64,000 bases of DNA from Valencia hispanica (GCA_963556495.2 OY747723.1:17345001-17409000), one strand, 5' to 3'; counted from the first letter of the stretch, positions 42,942-56,094 are shown. Program-made: numbers and translations. The notes: generated by a model from the sequence alone, not told the origin.

Positions 42942-43992
42942 AGGAGTCATGACCTGTAATTTTCAGTTTTCCATGAGAAAAAATGTATGTTATGATTGCC
43001 TAACGATTATACACTGGCCGATAAGCCGATATTTAAAAGGGAAGCGTTTGTTTACCCCTGGGTTCGTCAACCAGCCCACGTGCACTCAAATATGTCATGT
43101 TAATTTCTGGCCGACCAGACGTCAAGTCGGCGCAGGATATACCATATATGGACATCGCAGACTTATGCTGCAGGAAGCCCGCCCTGCCCCTCTCCCATTA
43201 CTGAATTCCGATTCGAAGTACGAACTCGACCGTGAAAGACGCAGATACGTGGTGCACACGTGAGTTGCTCTGTTGTTGACTGCCAGAATCAACATGGAAA
43301 TATTTTTTCTCTCCCAAGAACGGACCAAGCTATCAGGGACCAGTGGATTAAATTCATTTTTAATGACGCGGTTCCTACAACCCTTCCTACTGGTTTAGGT
43401 GTCTGTGCTAAACATTTTATGCCGGAATCCTTTATGAATTTGGGACAATATCAGGCGAAATTGGCATCGAAGCTCCGTTTGGAAAAAGGGGCCATTCCAA
43501 CAATCAGAGACTTGCCTGCAATTGAAACGGTAAGGCTGTGTTTTTATTGCTCTACTGTGTGTAAACAAACAGCAGCTAACTGCTAATGGCTATTCTATGC
43601 TAGCGGGAGTAGTAGCTTCGAGGACAACACGGGTAAAGGCTGCTACTTTGCAAACAACAAATGACCTAGAACGCAGTTACAATTGAAGGTCGGGTTCATT
43701 CACAACTTGCGCCATGATGTCATTTTGGAATTATATGCTGAAGCGTTACCTAGGGTGTCAACCCCCCTCCTTCCTGCCACCAATCAACGCGTCCCTCATT
43801 TGCATTATTACAATGTCACGACAGCCAAAATATCGAATCAGATCTCGCGAGACAATAATGCCTTCAGAAATAAGGGTCAGAGGAGCTCTGTGTTTATTTT
43901 TTTTCCACTTTTTTCCACTTTTCTTTTTTAGAAGGGCCTGGAAGACTATACTAGAGCGTGGGTATCCAAGGTAATACTAGTTTATGACTCCT
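42942..43992 (+). mobile_element. Kolobok-like non-autonomous element, 1051 bp, TTAA duplication
   Basis: Terminal inverted repeats read AGGAGTCATGACC at the left and AGGAGTCATAAAC inward from the right. TTAA lies outside both ends (42938-42941; 43993-43996). Kolobok and piggyBac duplicate TTAA; Kolobok transposases carry THAP domains, and this element has a THAP exon, so Kolobok fits best. No DDE core was found. An acceptor-like TTTTCTTTTTTAG at about 43919-43931 suggests the start of a second exon that is now short. Confidence 0.75.
43260..43529 (+). pseudogene. THAP zinc-finger exon of the Kolobok-like element
   Basis: The frame reads SCSVVDCQNQHGNIFSLPRT, then QAIRDQWIKFIF, VCAKHFMPESFMNLGQY, and GAIPTI. 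The C2CH signature of a THAP domain is intact: C-x4-C-x40-C-x2-H, with the conserved Trp and the AVPTIF-like box. The domain would bind the element's ends. The codon at the expected start is GTG (43260), probably a decayed ATG, as the next bases fit MSCSVVDC of a normal THAP start. The exon ends GAAACG|GTAAGG at 43529/43530, a good donor. It cannot now be translated as a complete protein. Confidence 0.8.
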
Positions 43993-44439
43993 TTAATACA
44001 GTATGTATATTTATGTAACTTATTTAACTAACCGAAGTTATGCTCCTTTTCTCAGGGCCAGCCAGCAAAGTTTGGGAAAATGTAAAACACTTTACAATAA
44101 AGGAATCCTAATATATTAAGAATTCCTTGTTTAGAGAAAAATACAAAAACTAAATCAGAACTAAGTTCTGTCTGGTAAAGAAACACAGAACAACATAAGG
44201 TATGAGAATTAGAGTTACAATGTAAGAGTAGCACTATGAGAGGGTTGCCACTTATAATTATAGAACAACATGGCAAAACTTGTTTTTTAAGACAATCTTT
44301 AGAACAATATTAGACGAGCGTATGATCAATTTCAGCCAAATAAAATGCAGGAGCATCTGGATGCCCTTCCTGATGACAAGAACAATAAAGCAGAAAGTAA
44401 TATTTTGAGTAAAATATATTTTATTCCAAGTTCTGAGCA

Positions 44440-44650
44440 CTACTGCCCTGCAGCGAGAGGATCTCTTGTTTAACCTGGGTTCCATCCACAAGGAGCTTCC
44501 ATGTTCTCCCTGTGCATGTTTGGGTTCAGTCAGGGTACTCTGGCTTCCTCCACAGTCCAACAAAATGAATGTTTACTGCTCTGTCTAAATTGCTTACAAG
44601 AGTGAGTGTGTGTATGGAAGGTTGTTTGTCCCACCTCAGGTTGGCGTCTT
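44440..44650 (+). repeat. SINE relic with RTE-like body
   Basis: CTGCAGCGAGAGGATC, AACCTGGGTTCCATCC (B-box-like), GCTTCCATGTTCTCCCTGTG, GTACTCTGGCTTCCTCC and GAGTGTGTGTATGGAAGGTT follow the order of the body at 37.9 kb and the SINE at 23.5-23.9 kb. Strongly diverged. Confidence 0.55.
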
Positions 44651-47600
44651 AAAACACAAATAATATCTAAGTGTAAGGGATTTTTCAAAGGAACTCTCTT
44701 CAAAGAGGTGTAAATCCCACCGAACTGTGATGAATCTTAATGAAAAGTTTTAAAGTAACTAAATGTAATTGATTACATTACATTGTTCAAAGTAACCAAA
44801 ATGGTTCACCCGCTATTTCGTATTAAATATATTAACATGTTACTATAAACTGTAAAATTTTTAGAGCAACTTACCCAACGCTTCTGGACAATGACAAAGA
44901 ATACCACCAAGGCAATAAAAACTTGATAAAAGAAGAAGCAATTAAGTTGATGGCATGGCTTTGTTGATCTCCTGGCCTTCCTTCTACAGAAACCCTGTAC
45001 AGGGAGTTGAAGTTTTGTGTTGCTAAGCAACAGCTAAGAAGATTTGGAGAGTTTTCCATCCCTTCTGAGAGGTATACACATTAGTGACAGACTACCGGAA
45101 ATGTCTTACTGCCAATAAAGGTTTGTACCCAAAGTTTTAGTCTGGTTTTTTTTAGAGATCAGATACTTACCTCACCCGGTGGCATGCTTTTGACTTTTTT
45201 TATGAAATGTCTTTTCCTGGATTTTTTGTTGTTCTGTCTAGAAAACTGAACTAACGAAAAAATGTGAATCTAACCATTTTGTCAAATGTGAGCAAGCATA
45301 CAGATTCCACAAATGTTCCCTGTTTTCTATGAAGCAATTTGTTCAAGCAACAAATAGCAAATTAGGCCACAATGTGAGATTTCTAACTGTGGCATTTTTG
45401 CTTTCAAGTTTTATTTTTTGTCCATTTGGAGGTTTAGACAGACGTGCTGACAAATGCAAGAAACAGAAGGAGCCTAAACTGCTTCAAGGTCTCTGACTGC
45501 CTCTGCTAAAAAGCCAGGGTATTTATGCAAAACAGAAAGGGAAAAGGATTCTCTGTGTGACTCCTCTGGCAAGACTTTTCTGAGAAACAGCATTGATTTG
45601 GGTAAATCTAAACAGTCACTATGAAAGAGTTCATGACTTACTAAGATGAAGTTAGCTAGAAGGATAGAACATTTTGGAGGGCATGAATTTTCTTAACCTA
45701 AACAGAATTCAAAATATTTCTTTTAATTTCCTGTCTCTCAATTTAAATTGACATTACTGTGATTGTTGGGAACGTATTTAGACTGTGTTGCTCAAGGTAG
45801 AGTCAAGCTGATTCCTCTGCAAGCCTCATTTTACTATATACCAAATTAATACAGTTTTTCTAATGTTTTTAATCCAATACCACTGCTATAATTTGACTAA
45901 ACTTTACTTTGAAGGATTTAAGGAGGGTCCACTTGAACAGTTTGTTCTCTGCATTAGACGTGTACAAAGATATTTAAATCCCAATTATCCCTCCAATAAC
46001 TCCCTTGACTGGATTTACATGGATCATCTGTGTTCAGAGCAAGCAAAAAATAAAATGGTGCAGATGCAGACTGATGGATGGTGGTCTACCTCCTTCCATG
46101 AAGGGTTGTGTGTGCTTGGAAACCTGCAGTCTTTGATTTAGCTGTGTGCTGGGAATTGATTTTGGTTGTACTATAATGTGGAAGCTGGGGATAACTTGGC
46201 TCAGGGTGAGAGCTGTGCTCTGGGTAATGGATGCCAACAGAGGGGGTAATCATAGCAGGCACCAAAATTAGTCCCATCAGTACTGTGAGACTGAAATATG
46301 AAAACGGCTGTATGGTGAGCCACTAATGTGCCTGTTTTAGCAATCTAAGGTCAGAACCTTATGCTTTAGAGGTAAAATCGAGGAAAATATTTCTTAGTAG
46401 CTGCAATTTGCCTTGTTTTTTTTGTTTGCAGGCTAGTTAGAAACTGTAGAAGCTTAGCGCAGCACGACCTAACAGCATGGTATTCATTATAAGCCTCAAT
46501 GTTTTAGAAACAATTATCAATGATGCAATGTTAAGCCTTAAAGATCAACTCACACCCCTGCCAGAGTTTTACTCCACCTACATTTCCAGTTTGAAAAATG
46601 TGGCGAAAGGAGGCATTGCCTGGCTTACCGAGTGGGGGGGGGGCTTTCTATCCCAACTCCAACTCGTTATGGAGGAATGGCCAAGACTGGGTTTTTTTTA
46701 TACTCTGCAGCGGCAGGATGGTTGACATCAGCCATGCCCGATTCAAATTCAAGTGCAGTGTAAAGTTTTAACCTGAAGAATGCGCCACAATGAAGTTTTT
46801 TGGTAGAATTTTTTTTTTTTACTAAAATGTATTAAAATACCAAAAATAATGACCAGACATGTAGACAGCCACTATTACATACTCATTTATATAGTTTATC
46901 ATCAAGAAAGGTGGATTTGGGGTCGAGAAGCTCTTTAAAAAGTATTCAAAATGTTACTTCAAATGTACATGTGGCTTTCCATTCGATTCAAACAACAGAT
47001 AAGTGGGCATATGAAAAGCATTTGTACAAATGATTTCCATAATAACAGAAATAGCCATATTTGGAAATAAACTGTGAAGTGAACATCTATACTTTCATAA
47101 GAAACCCTCTTAACTTGGGTATCATTTTGGGTATCACAAGACTTAAATCATGCTATTTTTAGTCGTCTATGGGCCTTTTCTAAAATAAAAGAGGGAGAAG
47201 TTCAGCAATGAGGGTACCATTTGGTCAAAGCTGCAGTAAAGAAGTTAAGACAATGGCAAGGTTAAACAGCTTTGTTGGCAGCAATGGCAAAGTGCAGGAA
47301 ATCCGATTCTGATATGTTCACCCTAAAGAGAAAGAAAAAAAATGACAGTAAAATTCCTCAAGACTGCTGTTGCATAATTTAAAATTAGCCAGCAGCTCTG
47401 CCTAATCTTCAAAGCAGTAATTTCAAAACCGAGCCGACTTCCTTAATTTTTAATTGACACCTCGCTTGAGCTAATAGTAGTCTCCATGTCTTGTCCACAG
47501 GCTAAATCGGTGGAATCTTTGCTGAGAGGAAGTGGCTGCTGCCCCAATGAGCATTAAATAATTTTGATTTTGTTTTACTCCTTGACTAACTAATGAAATA

Positions 47601-48139
47601 AAATAATAGTTTTTCGCTGGTATGTTATGAAGATTAGTGATTAAAAAATGATATGGGATCTCCTTCTGTCGTAATATTACTACTAAGTAATGCATACTAA
47701 CAGTCTTTTTCAAAATCTAATACCTGCATGCTAAGGTGCAGTTAAAAGTAGTCCCCACATGAAAGAAACCTAAAGGGAAAAAAATTATCTGGGACCAAAT
47801 AGGAAATTAAACCAACATAACCAAGCGATGTGGCTAAACAGAGAATCTGAGGAATTATGAAGACACTGAGCACTGAGTGTTGCTGTGGGTGATCATGTGA
47901 GTGGGTGGTAATTGGCAGCAGATGCCAGATGAGGTTATTGGTAAACTGAACATAAGAAAATAACTGGAAATGAAAGTGGCTAAGCTTAACTGACACCATC
48001 TGCGTTACTGCGGTGACTAATGCAGCATTGCCAGTTTAAAAAAATACGTTTGCTCCGGACCTGAGATCCAGAGGTCAGGTGGGGGAATCTGTTGTCAGGA
48101 CAACTATTCGTTGAGCAAGTATATTCATATTGATAGTAT
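44651..48139. other. unannotated AT-rich DNA
   Basis: No exon or repeat family recognised. A G10 run lies at 46634-46643. Frames of 60-92 codons (for example 45863-46141 and 46477-46725) have no known domains and overlap on both strands. Confidence 0.4.
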
Positions 48140-49235
48140 AGGCAAAGTCCAGACCTAAGTCCAATTAAAAATCTGAAAAAAATTAACGGTAATAATCTAG
48201 CAAGAACAAGGAATACTGTCATGGTTTTAGATATCTGTCTGACTCGCATGCACAAAATTCTCAGGAGATCAGAAATATTTTAAAAGGTTTATTGAAATGA
48301 TGGTGAATGTAGATCTTAAAGGTGCTGGGGAAACTGCAAGGAGCAGCTGTGGACCGGGACCGGGAGCTGGAGCACTAAAATTATGATTCATAAAATGAGA
48401 TGAGGATAACAAGACTGAGAGAAATGTGTATAAATAAATGCTTACAGAACTGATTAAGTGGAAACGCCTGGGAAGAGTGAGTGGAGCTGGAGGAAGACGG
48501 GTGTGGTGGCTGATCCGGAGGCGAGAGGTAAGCTTAGAAGGTGAGCTGGGAGATTGGTAACAATTAGATTGATTATGGAGAGTTGCTTACTGGAAGGTGT
48601 TGAAGGGTAGGCAAGAGGCACGCCAATGATGACGGTGATGAGGAAAGTATCCAGGAGTTGGACGGAGAGAGGTGAGTATGGATTGGTTTACAGCAGGAGG
48701 AAGTAGATGGACCGAGAATGCTGGAACCAGTCTTGAAGATTTAACCAGGAATTCCTTGAAATGAGGTATGGGTTTGGAGACGAGGGATCTGAAGTTTAGG
48801 AACGAGATGACCTGAAACAAGGTATCTGAAGAAGGAGGACAAGGAGAAGGTATGGCTCTGGAGTAAACACATAAAATGACTGAGATCCATGGAGGGCTAG
48901 AACTGTTACCACGAAGGCAAACACTCAGGCAATGATTGACTGGCTACCATCTCCCTTTATCCTCCTGCTGATCTTCTGATGAGCTGCAGGTATGCAAAAG
49001 CACACATGGAATTCTCCACCCACCGGAGATGAGATCACCAGTGGATCACCTGTAGAACTAATGTTAATTCACAACCACACACAGACCAAACCTCCAGACT
49101 CATAACAAATACACCACATGATTGTTCTTTAGATTACCTTACTGCGATAGAATAAAACATTTGATTCCCAGATCTTTACACATTTTTACAAGTGGTACCA
49201 ATAAATATGGCCAGCCCTGTAAATAAAATGTTCCC
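48140..49235 (+). repeat. Tc1/mariner 3' relic split by a solo LTR
   Basis: AGTCCAGACCTAAGTCCAAT TAAAAATCTG translates as SPDLSPIKNL, the block around the catalytic Glu (here Lys). After the LTR, GTGGTACCAATAAATATGGC CAGCCCTGTA (ends about 49220) matches the right terminal repeat style of teleost Tc1 copies. The two sides are consistent with one element cut by the LTR insertion. Confidence 0.55.
48217..49107 (-). mobile_element. solo LTR, 891 bp, AATAC duplication
   Basis: Termini are TGTCATGG at the left and ACTCATAACA at the right, i.e. TGTTATGAGT...CATGACA on the minus strand. AATAC flanks both sides (48212-48216; 49108-49112). The minus strand carries a TATA-like GATAAAGG near 48956 and TTTCAATAAACC about 75 bp before the LTR end, which sets the orientation. 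No internal region remains, so the element was reduced to one LTR by recombination. The family is unknown to me; Gypsy-like by duplication size and layout. Confidence 0.82.
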
Positions 49236-52070
49236 AACATTACAAAGTCTATCTCAAAATATTAAATGACCAGTTACAAGAAAAAAAGCAACTTCTTGAT
49301 CAGTAATCTTAAATTTGGAGCAAGACTAGTGCTAAATTCCATTCACATATTTGCAAGGATCTGTGCTATCATTGAAACTTAGAGCAATCCCCCAGATAAC
49401 AGTCCTATCAATGCATTAGTCCTGAAGATAATATCTGCTAAAGCGGAGAGCCTAATTATAAGTAAAACTTGTACAACCATTCACAGTTGGAAGGTTTTCA
49501 GCTGTAGTTTCAAACAGTTAGACTAATTAACGTCAGTTAAATGAGGTCCACCATACTTTTTGAAAGGTAATTATATCATTTCACGTTTCGCTGACCATTT
49601 GTCACCACCGAGTGTAAATTAGATTTCATCTCGCTAATTGTGCCGAAGAATATTGGGGAAATACAGGGAGATGAAAGACGTGATCCCAGAGGTGGTTCAA
49701 AGTTTTAAACATTAGGCCAAAGATGATGTGCCCCCAGGGATAAGAAGGCACAAGTTGAAAGCAAAGTTGGATTCGTAGTCTTTTATAGTGTCTGTTGAGA
49801 GCTTTGTTACATTATGCAATGGCGGATACAGTCCAGATTAGAGTATAAAACTTCTGTGGTTTAAAAACTGTCATATCAACAAGCAGCTACAGTCAGTTTC
49901 TAGGCTTTTCATCAGAAGCTGCTGGATTGTTTGATCCAAGGGGATTAGACAGACTTTCTCAGTATAACATCAGCCTTTTAGATGTTTTCAAAGGAACAGT
50001 ACAATAGCTTAGAAAAAGTTGGTTATTTTTACTTACGACAGGTAATTGGATTGTGGCATAATGGGCTCGATTAGGAAATTCACCCGTTAAGAACTGCCCT
50101 GAGTTTAATTTATTAGATTAGCAATCTGGTATACTTGAACATATCAGATTTGAATTTTTCCCTACAAGAACTGCTTTTCTTCAGGTCACTTGAAATTGTC
50201 CTTAACAATCATGAATCTTATCAGAACAACTGTCTATTCTACCGAGTCTATGGTCGTATTCATTCTAAGTTAGGTTAGATGCTTTAAGAGTTTGTGCTAT
50301 TTTGAAAAATTTTATTGGCTACTGTGAGCGATCTATGGGTAGTGCCTTTGTAAAAATTTAAAGTATTAATACTATTGCACTACTATTATTGGAATGAAAT
50401 ATATTTAATTGGGTTTTTTTCCCATTCCTTTTCAAATATGGTAGTTACTCTGACTGGAAAGGTTTTACGTTCACCATTCTCAGTAAATGTTTAGTATCAG
50501 AAGATTATTGGGGATACATATCCCCTACCTCCATTTTTTGTATAAAAAACAACTTCTGTGTAAATAAGCCTTTTAGAATTTTAAAGGTTTGTAGAATAGC
50601 ATTCATATAAACCACTATAGTATTATAAGAGTTGAATTGCTTTAAGATGATAAAAGTAGGGTTTGTTCTCAGCCCTACTTAACTAGATGTTAGCTTTAGC
50701 CTCAAGAACCACCAAACCTGGATTTATGCTAAAAGATGCCAAGAGTTATCTACTGCTTAAAAGACATTAGCTGCTGATAACCTTTTACCAGAATCCATTT
50801 GAAAATGTTGAACCTTCTCTTTAATGTTCCACAAATTCAGACGATTGCTTGTTTAATTTCCCTCCACGCAGTGAGTTTTTACACCCAATCTGCTTCCTGT
50901 CAGCAGCTGCCGCCTGCCACATCTACAGCAAGCCATATGGGACAAGACTTTTACCTCCGTTTTGCAAGGCTGGGTGCCCATCAGCCCTATGTCGAACCCC
51001 CATTAGTGTCTGAGTATCAGCTGTCGACATGTCAAAAGTACTCAGAGGAGGAACCCCTTGCTGAAGTGCTTTTCACACTTTTGTTCTTCTTCTTTTCATT
51101 TATCAAGTCTCGCTCCCTGTCAGAGGCTGATATCCTGAGATTGTGGGTCTTTGTGTATCTCTGACAGTGTCTGTCACTGAGTCGCATCACTAATCTTTAC
51201 TTATAGTGCTTCTAAGGTGGAGTAATAGATACTTGAGAAACTTAATGTTACAGCTGAGTGAACCCTCCTCCAAAGAGAGAATCCTCGGGGGGGTTAACAG
51301 TGATCTTCGTAAAGGTGAATGTAAGTCTTCTAGTTCAAAGGCAATACTTTTAGTCCAGTACATTAAATCTCCATCACAAGCAGATCTTTGTATGTGACTT
51401 GTCTATTGTTGGGCCTGCTCAAGCTAAACAGTGGACCCCAGTGGGAAAAGCTTAATTACCATTTGATGAGTTTCAGAACAAAGCCGCGTGTTACAACAAA
51501 ATTAGTTATTGGTTCCCAGTGCTGTCGCTATAGCTTGGTCCTGGCTGTGTTCAATGTTTCCGTCTAAATTGTTCTGTCGCTAGAGGGTTTATGGAATGCA
51601 ACAACAAAAAAAGAGGATTTCTAAAGAAACCAAAGGTGTCTAATTATCTACTCTTCCTTTCCAGCAGAAGAATTCTGAGCATTGCGTCAGCTTGACAAGT
51701 GAGCAGTGACTATTTATGTAGTTGATGGGGAAATAGCAAAACAGTCAGTAGTGTTTGTTTAGTGGTATATAAGAAGCTGTTTGTTCATGACAGATGTGTG
51801 AAACAAAGGATAAGTTAATGGGCTCCTTTGTTTGATCAAGTGGAAAACCAACATACAGCTTCTTCGGGAAAAAACAGCAGAAATGGTTTTCCAAATATTT
51901 TAGTAGTCAATTATACTAAATCCTCAAGTAAAATGCAGTTAAGAAAATGTTTTGAATGGTAATCATTCTACAAAAAGCTCTAAAGTAGATTAAATGTGTA
52001 TTTAGTTGGATTAAGCAGGGGGAGTCATATGTGTTTGCATTACACATATCAGTTACATTCCCCAGACACT
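49236..52070. other. unannotated DNA
   Basis: No family recognised. A 121-codon frame at 50799-51164 lies in a less AT-rich block; it has no motif, no convincing flanking splice sites, and other frames there are also partly open. I do not call it a gene. Confidence 0.35.
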
Positions 52071-52525
52071 TTTTTTAGGTACAATTTGTTTACTTGTCAT
52101 GAACACAAATATATCGGCCAATCACATGGCTGCTACTCAAAAATCTTAGACATGACTTTGAGCTTGGCATGGTGGTTGGTGGCAGACAAGGTAGTATTAG
52201 TTTTTCAGAAACTGCTGATCTGCTGCATGAAACCATATTTTGGGTTTACACAGAAAGATCCAATAAAGGGAAAAATCCAAATCAATAGTAAAACAGGATG
52301 GTTGAGTCGACTACATTTTTTTTTGTTGATGTCTGAGGACAATGGCCTGATTCGAGATGACATAAAGTCAGAAGTAACTATAAAAACACTTGGTACAGCT
52401 AAGGTCTGTAGCATTACGATCTCTGGCACCAAGTCGAGCCTTGAAGCAAATTGACTGCAAAAGCAGAAGACCACACAAAGTACCACAGTCAGCTAAGAAA
52501 GCAAAGCAACTTTAGAGTTTAACTC
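52071..52525 (+). repeat. Tc1/mariner 5' relic
   Basis: TTAGGTACAATTTGTTTACT begins a terminal-repeat-like stretch; then CCAATCACATGGCTGCTACT. The frame fragments MTLSLAWWLV / TFELGMVVGGRQGSISFSET match the first helix-turn-helix region ('LSDFERGMVVGARxAGLSISETA'). Later CCTTGAAGCAAATTGACTGC AAAAGCAGAAGACCACA corresponds to the 'RRTLKQxxYxSRRPHxVP' linker ahead of the catalytic core. Frames are broken. The rest of the element is gone or unrecognisable. Confidence 0.65.
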
Positions 52526-53255
52526 AATGAATGTACTGTACAAGAACAAAAGTACCAGGTTTAAACACAGACAGAGACACTTATCTACATGTATATACCT
52601 TACATTAGGTGTGTAATGATACATAAGTCTCACATGAAGAGACAATTCATAATATTAAACTCATGAGGACAGTACGAGACAACATTTTAGCATTATTTTT
52701 GGGAAAACAAAGATTCCCCATTTAATTGGAAACATAAATAAGGTTATTATGCTTGTCATCCTAAGATGGTCCTAATACCAGAAACATTTATCAAAATGTA
52801 CTCTTGCATTGCACTTTTGCAAATACAATGTTTTATTTACATAAAACTGTATTTTAACAATGTTCCTATTCAATATTTATTAATCCAGTTCTTCTTTGGT
52901 TGGGTAGCTATAATATGTAAAATGTTATATTTAAAACTACAGAGGACCAAATGCATTCTTTTCTTCATAACAACTGGGAAGTGTATGCACCCCTACACCA
53001 ACTTTAACATTAAGAATAGCTAACAGTTCACTAGATGTGACATTCTCAGTGTTTTGTAACTTATCACTTTATCACTACTACTTTTTTTCATAATGAGTAC
53101 CCAAAATGCAGCTTGACAAACAATTTTAAACTGATGGAGCCTTCATCATTGCTTTTATAGTGAGTTCAGTCATCTTAACAAGCAGTGTGAGACAACTGCA
53201 TAAAAACAATAGCCTGGCAAGCCATCCTATATAGTATATATATATACAAATGTAT
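52526..53255. other. unannotated AT-rich DNA
   Basis: Nothing recognised apart from a short TA run at 53232-53245. Confidence 0.4.
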
Positions 53256-53752
53256 AGTCTGGACATGACCCATAGAGAGAGCTCAGTCCTAGGGGCGGAA
53301 TCTATGGCTGTCTTTCAAACTGTCTCTGCACACAATTGGACAGTGCTAGGACCAATCAGAGCAATGAACAAGACGTATTCATAGTAATGGAAATCAGTCA
53401 ATGGGGCAGTCCGGTGTACACCATTGAAACAAAGGACTTAAGTGCCTCTATCTGCTCATCTCTCAAACAAAAGCCAAAGTCTAAATCGTCCAAAGTTCAT
53501 ATTCCGGCCATTTGAAACGAGCGCCTTTCCTGAGCTGCCACCATCTTTGTTGTTTTGCTCTGTCGCAGCGTTTTCGTCATAGTGCTAATAGTGCTAAGCC
53601 CGCCCAATGTCCCTCTACAAACATAGAGCACTGTGATTGGCCCGGCATACACTTAGCAAAGCCAAGGGTAGACCTGCTGAGGCTACAATGGAGAGTGGTT
53701 AGACCAACATGCAGAGCAAAATCATTTGCTACTGCTACGGCTTGTCTAGATT
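53256..53752 (-). mobile_element. candidate DNA-transposon fragment with helicase-like N-terminal frame
   Basis: CpG-richer than its flanks. AGTCTGGACATGACC at the left and AATCTAGACAAGCCG, inward from the right, form an imperfect 15-base inverted repeat. On the minus strand LDDLDFGFCLRDEQIEALKS F (about 53487-53425) resembles the 'LR..Q..AL..F' motif 0 region of RecQ-like helicases, which some teleost repeats carry. The helicase motif I and later parts are absent. Both the ends and the domain are weak on their own. Confidence 0.35.
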
Positions 53753-54051
53753 TCTAAGCTATCAAAACAATGCAGCAAACCAGGAAGTACTCCCCGTCTT
53801 CGAAATAATGCCGCCAAAACAGTGGACAGAAGCAATATAATATTGTTTAATAAAGCCTTTCAGAGTAGCTAAAAGTAGATTGTGATGTAACGTCGCAATG
53901 CATTCTGGGAGGTAGCCCTAGACAAACAAGTGCATATCGTCACGGTAACAGGTGTTGTTTGGCCAGCGAGTCCTTTATTTTGCAGTTCATAACATTTACC
54001 ACCATCCACTCCAGGATAAACCTATATTTTTATTGCAATACATCTCTGCAT

Positions 54052-54237
54052 CTATTCAATAGCCACTCGTAGTGACACATTTTTACTTTGACCGTGACAT
54101 TCGAGCCAGCGCTTCAGTTCTGGCAATCGATAATCAGCAGGGTTGCCATCAAGAAAAGCCCCTGGTCTTTCTTTCTTCATCAAAACAACCTTCTCCATTT
54201 TACATTTGCTCAGCTGTGAGATGCATCTAAATTTCAA
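54052..54237 (-). pseudogene. SAP-like domain fragment, probably transposon-derived
   Basis: The frame includes DGNPADYRLPELKRWLECHG QSKNVSLRVAIE, which has the shape of a SAP DNA-binding helix pair ('...L..WL..RG....K..L..R..'). Similar SAP segments open repetitive YqaJ/SWIM-type transposon proteins in fish (family knowledge, not checked). The upstream part has no clear start and the downstream part meets a stop. A single decayed exon. Confidence 0.4.
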
Positions 54238-54359
54238 ATATATTTTCTGCCTTCACATTGACATCCAAGCAATCTCTGTGTGTGTTTTTCACTTGGTAAA
54301 TGCGATCTGTTTCTCTAGCATTAGCACCCAGCAGCACTTGCACGGCTAAATTGTGACGT

Positions 54360-56086
54360 CAACTGTAAAGTAGGCTATTTGTCCAAACACATAAAAACCA
54401 CGCAACAATTGTAGTTGGCTATTTTTAGCTTTTATTGGATCCAACAACCCAGAAGTTGCACCGACTCCCATTCAAACTGTACAATCTCCTATCCTTAACA
54501 CTCGTGTCTGGACTTTGCACAATGCTAAGTACCAAGATGCCTTTAACGTATCTTTGTTCCTCAAATCTTAAAATTTTTGCTTCATCTTTGCACAACAAAT
54601 TATAATAATGTTCAAACTTGCTGTACGGTTTGGTAATTAACTAAATAAGTTATAAAGACAAACTCACAATATACTTTCTTTTTACTATGACTTTAAATGC
54701 ACAACTTAACTAAGTTGGTGTTTTCATTCCAAGTGATTGAGATTACATGTTGTTTACTTAAAGGATAAGCAGGAGCCTTATTTGTTTGCATTATAAATAG
54801 TGGAATGCTATTTCAAAATATATGATCAACTATTGAAACTCACTCAGCTATTCATTTATACCATTCTAATTTAAATGTGCACTGAGAAGCAATACTGTAA
54901 GATGATTTATCAGAGGCTACGGTGAAGGATATAATATCAAAGAGTTTTTCATCACTTCCCTCTGCCTTCAGTTGGCTCAGACTGTCTTGTGCATCATCAC
55001 TCATCAGATATTGAGTGCAAACCTGCATTGACATGCAGTAATGCACTATATGCTGTCCATAATGCTGGCTGGAAGGGAAGGCTTACCTGTTAGTTTCTCT
55101 AAATTAGATTTGTATTGATTTTTAGCACTTCTTCTGGTTGTATCATCACACCAAGCCATGGCTGACTAGACTTTAAATATGAAAGGTAAAATACTCCAAA
55201 GCACGTGGCGTGTTTGGCATTTTCCATTTGATGACCTATTTTGGCAAGAGGCAAAGGATCAGTACTTTTTAAGTGGGTGGCATAATTGTACTAATTGTAA
55301 GTAAGTGGGCAGAATCATAATGCACTCTTGTGTTTCGGCTTACACAGCTTACATAACGTCCTTTGAAGCATGTGCACACGGTATGGGTGAAATGGTGTCT
55401 TCTGTGTTTCCTTTTCTGGAGCTTCTCCCTGCTGCTGATTAAAGTCCCAGTGTGAAACGTCCCTCCCAACAAGCAGAATTCTCGTCTGAAATAAAAAGGT
55501 CAACCTAGTCACTGTTCTAATAAAGGCAGATAAGCTGGAGTGAGTGTGAAAGACGGCAACAGATTCACATCAGTCAACTGTGGGAGCATCAAGTCTGCTG
55601 CCTTATTATTGCATTAGCGTTAAATATGATAGCATGTGCTGCACATGTAAAAAGAGCCATTTTCAGTCCGGTAAAGTTTGTAATGTTTCCAACACTTATC
55701 ACCTTGCAAACCAAAAAAGACAAGATTAGATCAGTTGTTGTTGCCAAAATACCTATAATATCTGGGACTGGCAGGAGGATTCATAAACCTCAAACTTCTA
55801 CATTTGGTCATGATGCAACCAGAAACTTCCAACACAAGGCAGCTCATATTTATGAAGTTAAATTAATGTGCTATTTTGTCACAAAGAAATTGATAGCTTA
55901 TATTATAGTTGACTTTTGTTCTGTCTCTACCAGCCCAGCAAAGATGGAGACTGAAATATTCTTTTTGTAAAATAGCTCGGGTCCAGAAAGATAACTGGCA
56001 AGTGTCTGAACAGCTGTATTCAAGTCTAATGTTATTTATGTTTGACTGAGCCATGTAACATTTGAAAATGCATGACAACATACATA
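54360..56086. other. unannotated AT-rich DNA
   Basis: No repeat family or exon recognised; frames up to 114 codons (55626-55970) carry no known motif. Confidence 0.4.
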
Positions 56087-56094
56087 ATCTAAAG

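Noticed and set aside
50799..51164. 121-codon frame in a balanced-composition block
   Set aside because: No motif or splice borders; long open frames by chance are expected in 64 kb at this composition.
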